This document shows, piece after piece, positions 52,089-60,589 of a stretch of 64,000 nucleotides of DNA. Position 1 is the first letter of the stretch. Each line of letters begins with the position of its first letter. This DNA comes from Occultella glacieicola (GTDB lineage Bacteria; Actinomycetota; Actinomycetes; Actinomycetales; Beutenbergiaceae), in NCBI RefSeq assembly GCF_004353825.1, contig NZ_SMNA01000005.1:453487-517486 (forward strand), read 5' to 3'. Made by a program: the position numbers and the translations under genes. Under the pieces are notes generated by a model. That model saw only the letters and a list, made by a program, of their open reading frames with translations. It was not told where the DNA came from and made no database searches.

Positions 52089-53225
52089 TCAGTTCTGCGG
52101 TCGCAGCGCGACCGTCATCGCCTCGATGGCCAGCAACGGCGCCGCGCCGGCCGCGATCCGGGTGCGCGCCACCCCGACGGCCTGCATCCGTTGCAGCGAC
52201 TGCTCGGGTGCCGACGCGCCTGCCATCTCCCGCACGGCCGGCTCGGCGGCCCGGTTCATCAGGACCTGGTCGCTGCCGAGCTGGACCACCAGGACATCCC
52301 GGTAGAACGAGAGCAGGTCCACCATCGCGCGGTCCAGCACGTCGATGAGCGCGCGCCGGGCCCGCCGCTTCTGTTCCTCCTCCAGCTGGCGCACCTGGGC
52401 CCGCAGCGCCGGCGGGATGGTGCCGCCCTGGTCCGCGCCGAGGTTGCGCAGCAGTTCGGCCTTCTCCGCCGCGTCCCGCTCCGCGGTCGCGACCTTGCTC
52501 TCCTCGGTGGCCTCGTCCACCAGGGTTCCGGCGGCCAGGATCGCGTCCCCGACCCCCCGGATCGTCGCCGGGATCGCGAGTACCTTCGCCCGGTAGTCGC
52601 GGGCCTTGGGGTTCGCGGCGAGCCGGCGGGCCATCCCGATGTGGCTCTGCGCGGCGAGCGCGCACTCCAGGGCCAGCGCCGGGTCGACACCGTCGCTGGC
52701 CACGAGCAGATCCGCGACCGCCTGGGCCGGCGGCACCCGCAGGTTCACCAGCCGGCACCGCGACCGGATCGTGACGAGCACGTCCTGCGGGCTGGGGGCG
52801 CAGAGCACCCAGACCGTCCGCGGCGGCGGCTCCTCGATCGCCTTGAGCAGCACGTTCGAGGTGCGCTCGACCATGCGGTCGGCGTCCTCGACGATGATCA
52901 CCCGCCAGCGGCCCTGGGACGGTGCACGCTGGGACAGGCCGACCAGGTTCCGGGCCTCGTCGATGCTGATGACGACCTTCTCGGTGGCCAGCACGGTGAC
53001 GTCGGCATGGGTGCCCGCGAGCGCGGTCTGCGTCTCGTGGGAGGTGCCGTCGGCATCGTCGGGGTCCTGCAGGGCCGCGGCGAACGCGCGCGCGGCCACG
53101 GATCGGCCCGAGCCGGGTGGACCGGTGATCAGCCAGGCGTGCGTCATCGCCTCGGGGCGCCGGACCGCCTCGCTGAGCACGGCCACCGCCTCCGGCTGCC
53201 CGACCAGGGCGTCCCAGACGCTCAC
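52089..53225 (-). CDS. holB: DNA polymerase III delta' subunit
   Basis: Encodes 378 aa. A clamp-loader AAA+ protein with degenerate ATP site: WDALVGQPEAVAVLSEAV at the start, Walker A GPPGSGRS, and VIIVEDADRMVERTSNVLLKAIEEPP in the Walker B/sensor region (in part). No zinc-binding cysteine cluster is obvious. The GTG overlaps the tmk stop (GTGA); tmk-holB pairing is a conserved bacterial arrangement. Confidence 0.93.
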   Translation of the reverse strand: MSVWDALVGQPEAVAVLSEAVRRPEAMTHAWLITGPPGSGRSVAARAFAAALQDPDDADGTSHETQTALAGTHADVTVLATEKVVISIDEARNLVGLSQRAPSQGRWRVIIVEDADRMVERTSNVLLKAIEEPPPRTVWVLCAPSPQDVLVTIRSRCRLVNLRVPPAQAVADLLVASDGVDPALALECALAAQSHIGMARRLAANPKARDYRAKVLAIPATIRGVGDAILAAGTLVDEATEESKVATAERDAAEKAELLRNLGADQGGTIPPALRAQVRQLEEEQKRRARRALIDVLDRAMVDLLSFYRDVLVVQLGSDQVLMNRAAEPAVREMAGASAPEQSLQRMQAVGVARTRIAAGAAPLLAIEAMTVALRPQN

Positions 53226-53860
53226 CGCTGCTGCCCCGCGGTCACCTGGTTCGCGAGCAGCGCGTCGACCCGGGCGCGGATCGCGGCGGCGAGGTCCTCG
53301 CGCGCACGGGTGGCGTCGAGCACCAGCCAGCGGCCCGGGTCTGCGGCGGCCCGGTCGAGGAACGCCTGCCGGGTGCGGGCGTGGAACTCGGACCCGGCCC
53401 GCTCGAGCCGGTCCGGCGCGTCCGTGAGCCGTTCGGACAGCCGGGCCGGATCGAGATCGAGCAGCACGGTCAGGTCCGGCAGCAGCGCATCGGTGGCCCA
53501 GAGGGAGAGCCGCTCCACGTCCTCGGCGGGCAGGGTCCGCCCGCCGGCCTGGTAGGCCACGGAGGAGTCGAGGTAACGGTCGGTGAGCACCGCCGCCCCG
53601 CGTGCGAGCGCCGGGCGGATCAGGGAGGCCACGTGGTAGGCGCGGTCTGCCGCGAACAGCAGCGCCTCGGTGCGCGGGTCCAGGTCCGCCCCGTGCAGCA
53701 GCAGGTCCCGGAGCGTGCGCCCGAGTTCGGTGCCACCGGGCTCGCGGGTGCGCACCACCTCCCGGTGGCCCCCGGCCGCCAGGGAGTCGGCGAGCAGACC
53801 CAGCTGGGTCGACTTGCCGGCGCCGTCGCCGCCCTCGAAGGAGATGAAGAGTCCGCTCAC
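53222..53860 (-). CDS. tmk: Thymidylate kinase
   Basis: Encodes 212 aa, the standard length. It phosphorylates dTMP to dTDP. The P-loop is FEGGDGAGKST, the DR(Y) motif is LTDRYLDSSVAYQAGGR, and the LID-containing segment follows near DAPDRLERAGSEFH. GTG at 53860 is the family start; the frame continues upstream without homologous features. It is followed by holB with a GTGA overlap and is divergent from the glycosyltransferase gene. Confidence 0.96.
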   Translation of the reverse strand: MSGLFISFEGGDGAGKSTQLGLLADSLAAGGHREVVRTREPGGTELGRTLRDLLLHGADLDPRTEALLFAADRAYHVASLIRPALARGAAVLTDRYLDSSVAYQAGGRTLPAEDVERLSLWATDALLPDLTVLLDLDPARLSERLTDAPDRLERAGSEFHARTRQAFLDRAAADPGRWLVLDATRAREDLAAAIRARVDALLANQVTAGQQR

Positions 53861-53993
53861 GCCCTGCAGCCTAACCACGCCCACCGACGGTGCGGACCGA
53901 CGCCCACCACCGCAGCACCGGGCCGGTCGTCCCCGGGCTGCGACCGGCCCCCGCGGCTCTGGTTCGCGCGGCCTCGCAGTGCGAAGATGCGTC

Positions 53994-55178
53994 ATGCGGG
54001 TGTTGTGTTCGACGACTGCCGGCGACGGCCACTTCGGTCCGCTCGCGCGCGTGGCTCGCGCCTGCATCGAAACCGGCCATGAGGTAGTGGTATCCGCACC
54101 GGCGTCCTTCGCACGCGCGGTGGCCCGAGCCGGACTGGCACATGCCCCGTTCCCGGATGTGCCACCGGAGCGGATCGGCCCCGTGATGGCAGCGTTGCCC
54201 ACATTGAGCTTCGACCAGGCCAACGAGACCGTGGTGCGCGAGATCTTCGGCCGCCTCGACGCGCAGTACGCACTGCCCGGCATCCGTACCGCGGTCGAGG
54301 AGTGGCGACCGGACGTCGTCCTGCGCGAGCCGATGGAGTTGGGATCGCTGGCGGCTGCCGAGGCCCGTGGCATTCCGCACGTCGAGGTCTCGATCGGACT
54401 CGCCGTGACGATGACCTGGGCCGCCGGCCACCTCCGTGAGCCGCTGGCCGAACTGGACTCGCTTGCAGGGCTTGCTGAGGGTCGGCTGCACGCCGCCCTG
54501 CGATCCGCGCCGGCCCTCACGATGGTACCTGCGAGCCTCGACGATCCTGACCCCGCCCCCGGTCGGGGCAGCCGCCCGATCACGCGCTACCGAGCCGGCA
54601 CGGATCAGCGTGCCGGACGCCTGCCGGCGGCCTGGGGCGAGCCCACGGATCCGCTGGTCTACGTCTCCTTCGGGACCGTCGCGGCGGGCCTCGGCCATCT
54701 ATCCGAACTGTTCGACGCCGCACTGGCGGCACTGGCGGACCTGCCCGTCCGGGTGCTGATGACCACGGGTCACGCCGGGGGACTGGAGGTCGCGACGCCG
54801 TGGCCCGCGAACGCCCACGTCGAGACGTTCTGGCCGCAGGACGACGTGATGCCGCTCGCGGCGGCCGTCGTGGGCCACGGCGGGTTCGGCACCACCATGT
54901 CCGCGTTGTCCGCCGGGGTGCCGCAGGTGCTCATGCCGCTGTTCGCCACCGACCAGCGCCTGAACGCCGACCGGGTCGCAGCGGTGGGCGCCGGTGTCCG
55001 GGTCGACGACGGGCCTGCGGGCGTCACGCAGCTCGCAGAGGCGGTGACGCGTGTACTGGCCGACGACCGGATCGGAACGCGCGCGCGGGAGTTGGCGGCC
55101 GAGATCGCCGCCCTTCCCGAGGCCGCGACGCTCGTGCCGGAGATCGAACAGATTGCTGACTCGCGCACGGCCGGCTAG
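53994..55178 (+). CDS. GT1-family (macrolide-type) glycosyltransferase
   Basis: Encodes 394 aa. GT-B fold: the N-terminal acceptor domain starts MRVLCSTTAGDGHFGPLARVA. The C-terminal NDP-sugar domain has GHGGFGTTMSALSAGVPQVLMPLFATDQRLNADRV (in part), the HGG-type donor-binding motif of UGT-like enzymes. Relatives glycosylate macrolides, flavonoids or lipids. No biosynthetic cluster surrounds it. Lone genes of this type often modify foreign compounds. No ribosome-binding site is clear. It is convergent with the sugar kinase (1-bp gap). Confidence 0.88.
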   Translation: MRVLCSTTAGDGHFGPLARVARACIETGHEVVVSAPASFARAVARAGLAHAPFPDVPPERIGPVMAALPTLSFDQANETVVREIFGRLDAQYALPGIRTAVEEWRPDVVLREPMELGSLAAAEARGIPHVEVSIGLAVTMTWAAGHLREPLAELDSLAGLAEGRLHAALRSAPALTMVPASLDDPDPAPGRGSRPITRYRAGTDQRAGRLPAAWGEPTDPLVYVSFGTVAAGLGHLSELFDAALAALADLPVRVLMTTGHAGGLEVATPWPANAHVETFWPQDDVMPLAAAVVGHGGFGTTMSALSAGVPQVLMPLFATDQRLNADRVAAVGAGVRVDDGPAGVTQLAEAVTRVLADDRIGTRARELAAEIAALPEAATLVPEIEQIADSRTAG

Positions 55179-55179
55179 C

Positions 55180-56442
55180 TCAGCGCCGCGGCGCGACGGC
55201 GCGCACCGCATCCGCGAGGACGGCCGGATCGCCCACGGGCCAGCCGGCCTCCGCCGCGGCCAGCCGGAGGCCCCCGACCACCGGTACCTCGGCGTCACGA
55301 AGCGCAACCTCGACACCCTGCGGCAACCCGAACCGGGCCGTCAGAGCCGCTCGGACCCCGTCCCGGACCGGCCCGGCGGTCGTGAGCAGGGATCCGGCCA
55401 GCACGATCTCGGCCGGAGCCGGAGCGGCACCATCCGGTCCGGTGGGACCGGGGTGACCCGCCGGATCGGCGCCGCCGCCGGCCGATCCGGGGCCGGCCTC
55501 GGACGGCGCAGACCCGGCGACGACCTGCGCGGCCGACACCAGTGCGGTGACGGCCTCATCGACGATCGCGGACGCGACCCGATCGCCGGAGGCGGCCAGG
55601 CCCGCCACGAGCGGCGCGACGGACCCGTACTGGGACGGCGCCATCGCGTGCACGGCCACGATGAGCCCTTGGCGCGCCTCCGGGCCACCGGGTACCCCGG
55701 CCCAGTCGAGGATCGCGGTGGTGAGCGCGGTCGCCGGGCCTCGTCCGTCCAGGTCGGCGGCCGCGGCCCGGAGCCCGGCCAGCCCGATCCAGACCCCTGA
55801 GCCGAGGTCGCCGAGGATCCAGCCCATCCCGTCGCAGCGGGCCGCGACCTCGAGACCGGCCCATGTGTCGCCGCCCGCGATCGCACTGCCGGGCACCTGG
55901 ACCCGAGCCGCGACGGCGCCGGTACCGGAGAGCAGCAGCAGCCCGTCGGGCGCCTGCGCTGCTGCCGCGTAGGCGATCGCCAGGTCGCCACGCAGCCACG
56001 GCTCGCCCGGCAGACCGGCGTCCGCCCACGCGCCACGCACGGCCTCGAGCGCGTCCGGCACCGGGTCGGCGCCGGTGCCCGCGCCGGCCATGCCGACCAA
56101 CCCGGCGACCTCGATGCCCGCAGCGTCCGCATCCGCGAGTCCGCGGCCGCCGTCGGCCGCCCCGGCGGCGACCGGACCCGCACCGACAACCACGGCCAGG
56201 GATCCGCCGCGGCCGCCCGGCCGGCCGGACCGAGCGGTGAGCGCGGCCACCCTGCGATCGCGATCGGCGGCCGCGGCGAGGGCCGCGGTGAGGGTCTGCG
56301 CGAGGTTGGCCCGCACCGAGCCCGGCGAGCTGCGGATGTTCCCACCGGGGCCGGTCGCGTAACTCAGCACCGGCCCGTCGGCGAGCCCCACGGCGACCTT
56401 GCTGGAGGTGCCGCCGACGTCCGCCCCGACGATCACACGCAT
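55180..56442 (-). CDS. BadF/BadG-type ATPase, probable N-acetylglucosamine kinase
   Basis: Encodes 420 aa. The ASKHA fold phosphate-1 loop is VIVGADVGGTSSKVAVG at the start; LLSGTGAVAARV and GDLGSGVWIGLAGLRAA are typical of the NAGK group. ATG at 56442 with GGGAG upstream; an in-frame GTG at 56487 overlapping the preceding gene is an alternative. Several Ala/Gly/Pro-rich insertions (near residues 60-120 and 330-370) lengthen it. It follows the Gfo/Idh/MocA gene in a two-gene unit, suggesting amino-sugar or cell-wall sugar salvage. Confidence 0.85.
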   Translation of the reverse strand: MRVIVGADVGGTSSKVAVGLADGPVLSYATGPGGNIRSSPGSVRANLAQTLTAALAAAADRDRRVAALTARSGRPGGRGGSLAVVVGAGPVAAGAADGGRGLADADAAGIEVAGLVGMAGAGTGADPVPDALEAVRGAWADAGLPGEPWLRGDLAIAYAAAAQAPDGLLLLSGTGAVAARVQVPGSAIAGGDTWAGLEVAARCDGMGWILGDLGSGVWIGLAGLRAAAADLDGRGPATALTTAILDWAGVPGGPEARQGLIVAVHAMAPSQYGSVAPLVAGLAASGDRVASAIVDEAVTALVSAAQVVAGSAPSEAGPGSAGGGADPAGHPGPTGPDGAAPAPAEIVLAGSLLTTAGPVRDGVRAALTARFGLPQGVEVALRDAEVPVVGGLRLAAAEAGWPVGDPAVLADAVRAVAPRR

Positions 56443-56479
56443 TGCTCCCGGTGCCGGCTCCAGCCCCCGGCGGTCCGGC

Positions 56480-57496
56480 TCACTCACCGGGCAGGACCAC
56501 CCCGAGCTGGCGTCGTGCCTCGTCCATCGTCGCCATCACGGCGATGGTCCCCTCCGGATCGTGCCGCGGGGAGAACGTCTCGCCGGCGTGCACCCGGCGT
56601 GCGACCTCGGCGGCCTGGTAGGCGAACCCGGCGCTCACCTCGGGCGTGAAGCTGCGCGCCTCGCCGTGCCGGGGCCGCACGGTGACGGTCGTCGGCGCGT
56701 AGAACGTGCCGGCGATCTCGATCCGCCCGTCGGTGCCGTTGATGGTCGCGGCGTTCGCCGTGGCCGAGCGCATCGTCGCGTGCAGCAGTGCGACCGCGCC
56801 GGAACCGGTCCGCAGGGTGATCGCCTCGGTCTCGTCCACCCCGGTCGAGGTCAGGGTGCCGACGGCGGTGACCTGCTCGGGTGCCCCGAGGATGTCGTGG
56901 GCGAAGGAGACCGGGTAGACGGTCAGGTCGAGCATGGCGCCGCCGGCCAGGTCCGGGTTCTTCATCCGGTGGTCGTCGCCCAGGGCGCGCATGTCCTGCC
57001 CGTGCTCGGCGACCACGCTGACCACCTCGCCGATCTCGCCGGCATCCAGGACCTCATGCACGGCGATCATGTGCGGCAGGAACCGGGTCCACATCGCCTC
57101 CATGGCGAACAGTCCGCGCTCGGCCGCGGCCGCGAACAGGCTGCGTGCCTCGGCGGCGTTGCGGGTGATCGACTTCTCCACCAGCACGTGCTTGCCGGCC
57201 TCGAGCGCGAGCAGGGCGTGCTCGAGGTGGGCCGAGTGCGGTGAGGCGATGTAGACCGCCTCGACCCCCGCGTCGGCGACGAGGTCCGCGTAGCCGCCGT
57301 ACGCCGTCGGGATCTCGAACTCGTCGGCGAACGCCCGGGCCCGCCCGGCGTCCCGCGAGCCGACCGCGACCACGGACGACGCCGTGTGCGCGGGGATCTC
57401 CGCGGCGAACTTCCGGGCGATACCCCCGGGGCCCAGGATGCCCCAGCGCAGTCCGGGGGCGGAGACGGGGACGGGTCCGGTATCGAGGGTGCTCAC
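56480..57496 (-). CDS. Gfo/Idh/MocA family oxidoreductase
   Basis: Encodes 338 aa from the GTG at 57496. LRWGILGPGGIARKFAAEIP starts the dinucleotide fold, and EKSITRNAAEARSLFAAAAE carries the EKP-type motif as EKS, as in the paralogue at 29349. The C-terminal domain has LDLTVYPVSFAHDILG. Its stop lies just before or inside the kinase start, so the two are coupled. The substrate is unknown. Confidence 0.87.
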   Translation of the reverse strand: MSTLDTGPVPVSAPGLRWGILGPGGIARKFAAEIPAHTASSVVAVGSRDAGRARAFADEFEIPTAYGGYADLVADAGVEAVYIASPHSAHLEHALLALEAGKHVLVEKSITRNAAEARSLFAAAAERGLFAMEAMWTRFLPHMIAVHEVLDAGEIGEVVSVVAEHGQDMRALGDDHRMKNPDLAGGAMLDLTVYPVSFAHDILGAPEQVTAVGTLTSTGVDETEAITLRTGSGAVALLHATMRSATANAATINGTDGRIEIAGTFYAPTTVTVRPRHGEARSFTPEVSAGFAYQAAEVARRVHAGETFSPRHDPEGTIAVMATMDEARRQLGVVLPGE

Positions 57497-57550
57497 GCAC
57501 ACACCCTAGGGCGCCGCTCGCGCCGACGGGAGGTGCCGTGCCCGACGGCG

Positions 57551-57572
57551 GGGGCCCCGTTGCTGGGGCCCC
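57551..57572 (-). terminator. Hairpin downstream of topA
   Basis: GGGGCCCC (57551-57558) pairs with GGGGCCCC (57565-57572) around a 6-nt loop, beginning about 15 nt past the topA stop on the minus strand. Confidence 0.55.
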
Positions 57573-57587
57573 GCGCCGAGGACGGGG

Positions 57588-60284
57588 CTACTTCTTGGCA
57601 GTCGTCTTCTTCGCGGGCGCCTTGCGGGTCGTGGTCACCCGCCGGGCGGGCTTCTTCGCCGGGCCCTTCGCCCGCTTCTCGGCGATGAGTTCGTAGGCAC
57701 GCTCGGCGGTCAGGGACTCGACCGGGTCGTCCTTGCGCAGGGTCGCGTTCGTGGTGCCGTCGGTGACGTACGCGCCGAACCTGCCGTCCTTGACCACGAC
57801 GGGCTTACCGGAGACCGGGTCCTCGCCGAACTCCTTGAGCGGCGGGGCAGCGGTGGCCCCGCGGCCGCGCTTGGGCTGGGCGTAGATCTCCAGCGCCTGC
57901 TCGAGGGTGACATCGAAGATCTGGTCCTCGGTCGCGAGGGAGCGGGAGTCGGTGCCCTTCTTCAGGTAGGGCCCGTACCGGCCGTTCTGGGCCGTGATCT
58001 CGGCGCCGGACTCCGGGTCCGTGCCGACGACGCGGGGCAGCGACAGCAGTTTCAGAGCCGTGTCCAGGTCGACGGTGTTCAGGTCCATGTCCTTGAACAG
58101 CGACGACGTCCGCGGCTTCGGCTTGGCCGCCTTCTTGGCGCCCTTCTTCGGAGCCCCGTCCTCGGCCGACTCGGGCAGCACTTCGGTCACGTACGGGCCG
58201 TAGCGGCCGGACCGGGCCACGATCTGGTGGCCGCTCTCGGGGTCGGTGCCGAGCTCCCGGTCGCCGTCGCCACCGGACTCGAGGAGGTCGGTGGCCCTGG
58301 CGAGGGTGAGCTCGTCCGGGGCGATGTCGTCCGGGACGGTCGCGCGCCTGGCCTCGCCGCCCCCGGTCTCGGGCGGGGCCTCGATGTAGGGGCCGTACCG
58401 GCCGACCCGCAGCACGATGTCGTTGCCGAGGGGGATCGAGTTGATCTCCCGTGCGTCGATCTCCCCGAGGTCCTCGACCTGGTCCTTGAGCCCCTCCTCG
58501 CCGTCGTGGCCGAAGTAGAAGCCGGTCAGCCAGTCCACCCGGTCCGCCTCGCCCGCGGCGATCCGGTCCAGGTCGGACTCCATGGCGGCGGTGAAGTCGT
58601 AGTCGACGAGCCGCGGGAAGTGCTCCTCGAGCAGGCGCACCACGGAGAAGGCGAGCCAGCTCGGCACCAGGGCCTGACCGCGGCGCAACACGTAGCCGCG
58701 GTCGGTGATCACGCCGATCGTGGCCGCGTACGTCGACGGCCGACCGATGCCACGCTCCTCGAGCGCCTTGACCAGGCTCGCCTCGGTGTACCGGGGCGGC
58801 GGCGAGGTCTCGTGACCGTCCGCGACCAGTTCCTCGGTGGTGACGCCGTCACCGACCTGCAGGTCCGGCAGCCGGGCGTCCTTGGCGTCGCGGTCCTCGT
58901 AGCGCTCGACGTCGCGGCCCTCCTCGTACGCGGCGAGGAACCCGCGGAACGTGATGACCGTGCCGGACGCCGCGAACTCGGCGTCGCGCCCATCGGACGC
59001 CGTCGTGCCCAGGCGGATGGACGCCGTCGACCCCTTGGCGTCCGCCATCTGCGAGGCGACGGTGCGCTTCCAGATCAGTTCGTACAGGCGGAACTGGTCT
59101 CCGGAGAGCTCGCGGGAGACCTGGGCGGGGGTGCGGAAGGAGTCACCGGCGGGGCGGATCGCCTCGTGGGCCTCCTGCGCACCCTTGGACGTCGTCGCGT
59201 ACACCCGTGGCTTGGCCGGGATGTACTCGGCGCCGTACAGCTCGGTCGCCTGCTTGCGGGCGGCCGCGACGGCCTGTCCGGACAGCGCCGAGGAGTCGGT
59301 CCGCATGTACGTGATGTACCCGTTCTCATACAGGGTCTGCGCCGTGCGCATCGCCTGCCGGGAGTTCATCCGGAGCTTGCGGGAGGCCTCCTGCTGCAGC
59401 GTGGAGGTGGTGAACGGTGCCGCAGGGCGCCGGGTGTAGGGCTTCTCCTCGACGGAGCGCACCTGCACCTGGCAGCCCTCGAGCGCGGTGACCAGGCCGC
59501 GCGCGTCGGCCTCGGTGAGCTGCACGGCGGCGCGGGTGCGAAGCACCCCGTCGTCACCGAAGTCCTTCCCGGTGGCCACGCGGGCGCCGTCGACGGCCAC
59601 CAGCCGGGCCCCGAACGAGGTGCCGGCGGTCTGCCCACGGCCGCCCGTGAACGTGCCCTTGATGTCCCAGTACTCCGCGCTGCGGAACGCCATCCGCTCC
59701 CGCTCGCGCTCGACCACCAAGCGGGTGGCCACGGACTGCACCCGGCCCGCGCTCAGGCCCTGGCGGACCTTGCGCCACAGCACCGGGGACACCTCGTACC
59801 CGTACAGCCGGTCGAGCAGGCGCCGGGTCTCCTGGGCGTCGACGAGCCGGGTGTCCAGGTCCCGAGTGGTCTCCAGGGCGCGCTGGATCGCCTCGCGGGT
59901 GATCTCGTGGAACACCATCCGCTTGACCGGGACCTTCGGCTCGAGGACCTCGAGCAGGTGCCAGGCGATGGCTTCGCCCTCGCGGTCCTCATCGGTGGCG
60001 AGGTAGAGCTCGTCGGCGCCCTTCAGGAGCTTCTTGAGCTCGGCGACCTTCTTCTTCTTGTCCGCGTCCACCACGTAGTAGGGGTCGAACCCGTTGTCCA
60101 CGTCGATCGCGAACTTCTTGTACGGCCCCTTCTTCATCTCGGCGGGCAGCTCGGAGGGCTGCGCCAGGTCCCGGATGTGACCCACGCTGGCCTCGACGTC
60201 GAAGTCGGACCCCAGGTAGCCGGCGATGGTGCGAGCCTTCGCCGGGGACTCGACGATGACCAGCCTGCGTTGGGGTGTGGTCAC
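57588..60284 (-). CDS. topA: DNA topoisomerase I
   Basis: Encodes 898 aa, type IA, relaxing negative supercoils. The Toprim domain begins RLVIVESPAKARTIAGYLG, with DEDREGEA near 98-105. The catalytic tyrosine is Y326 in NGYITYMRTDSSAL. After about residue 600 the C-terminal region has the actinobacterial repeats (RVGRYGPYIE, RSGRYGPYVTE, QNGRYGPYLK, KDGRFGAYVTD) instead of zinc fingers. It ends in a Lys/Ala-rich basic tail (KAPAKKTTAKK) that in mycobacteria aids DNA binding. GTG at 60284 is supported by AAGGAAGG; the frame runs further upstream without homology. Confidence 0.96.
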   Translation of the reverse strand: MTTPQRRLVIVESPAKARTIAGYLGSDFDVEASVGHIRDLAQPSELPAEMKKGPYKKFAIDVDNGFDPYYVVDADKKKKVAELKKLLKGADELYLATDEDREGEAIAWHLLEVLEPKVPVKRMVFHEITREAIQRALETTRDLDTRLVDAQETRRLLDRLYGYEVSPVLWRKVRQGLSAGRVQSVATRLVVERERERMAFRSAEYWDIKGTFTGGRGQTAGTSFGARLVAVDGARVATGKDFGDDGVLRTRAAVQLTEADARGLVTALEGCQVQVRSVEEKPYTRRPAAPFTTSTLQQEASRKLRMNSRQAMRTAQTLYENGYITYMRTDSSALSGQAVAAARKQATELYGAEYIPAKPRVYATTSKGAQEAHEAIRPAGDSFRTPAQVSRELSGDQFRLYELIWKRTVASQMADAKGSTASIRLGTTASDGRDAEFAASGTVITFRGFLAAYEEGRDVERYEDRDAKDARLPDLQVGDGVTTEELVADGHETSPPPRYTEASLVKALEERGIGRPSTYAATIGVITDRGYVLRRGQALVPSWLAFSVVRLLEEHFPRLVDYDFTAAMESDLDRIAAGEADRVDWLTGFYFGHDGEEGLKDQVEDLGEIDAREINSIPLGNDIVLRVGRYGPYIEAPPETGGGEARRATVPDDIAPDELTLARATDLLESGGDGDRELGTDPESGHQIVARSGRYGPYVTEVLPESAEDGAPKKGAKKAAKPKPRTSSLFKDMDLNTVDLDTALKLLSLPRVVGTDPESGAEITAQNGRYGPYLKKGTDSRSLATEDQIFDVTLEQALEIYAQPKRGRGATAAPPLKEFGEDPVSGKPVVVKDGRFGAYVTDGTTNATLRKDDPVESLTAERAYELIAEKRAKGPAKKPARRVTTTRKAPAKKTTAKK

Positions 60285-60589
60285 ACGGACCTTCCTTCTG
60301 GAGTTCGCGCTCGTCGGTTCCGGGGCGCGGATCGGGGGACACTGCGGCTCGACGGTACATCGTCCTTCGGCGAATCGTCGCGGATCCTCACCCGGCAGGG
60401 CCCTGCTGGGCCCGTTGCCCGCTGGTCGGATCGTCACATCACGCACCTTGACCACTCACCCGCGGGTGAGCGCGGTACCGCCGCTGGGACGAGGGTACCT
60501 CCCGTGGCCGGGGGTGCCGGATCGCGTCCCCCTCGCGACGTCGATCCCGTCCGGCGGTGGCCCCGCCCGCGACCGTGCTCGGGCGCCGA
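60285..60589. other. 305-bp intergenic region upstream of topA
   Basis: No gene is seen between topA and the PAP2 stop. The region contains the topA ribosome-binding site, a perfect 16-bp palindrome at 60455-60470 and, upstream, two GGTACC hexamers (60474 and 60496 region). Confidence 0.5.
60455..60470. promoter_or_regulatory. 16-bp palindrome upstream of topA
   Basis: CTCACCCGCGGGTGAG is a perfect palindrome about 170 bp upstream of the topA start, in the only long gap of this part of the window. It could be a dimeric regulator site or a terminator stem with no loop; its role is unproven. Confidence 0.4.

Noticed and set aside
50274..53555. A 1093-codon open frame on the plus strand
   Set aside because: It runs antisense to the peptidase, holB and the gap between them, is His/Gly/Arg-rich without any domain, and is explained by high GC content.
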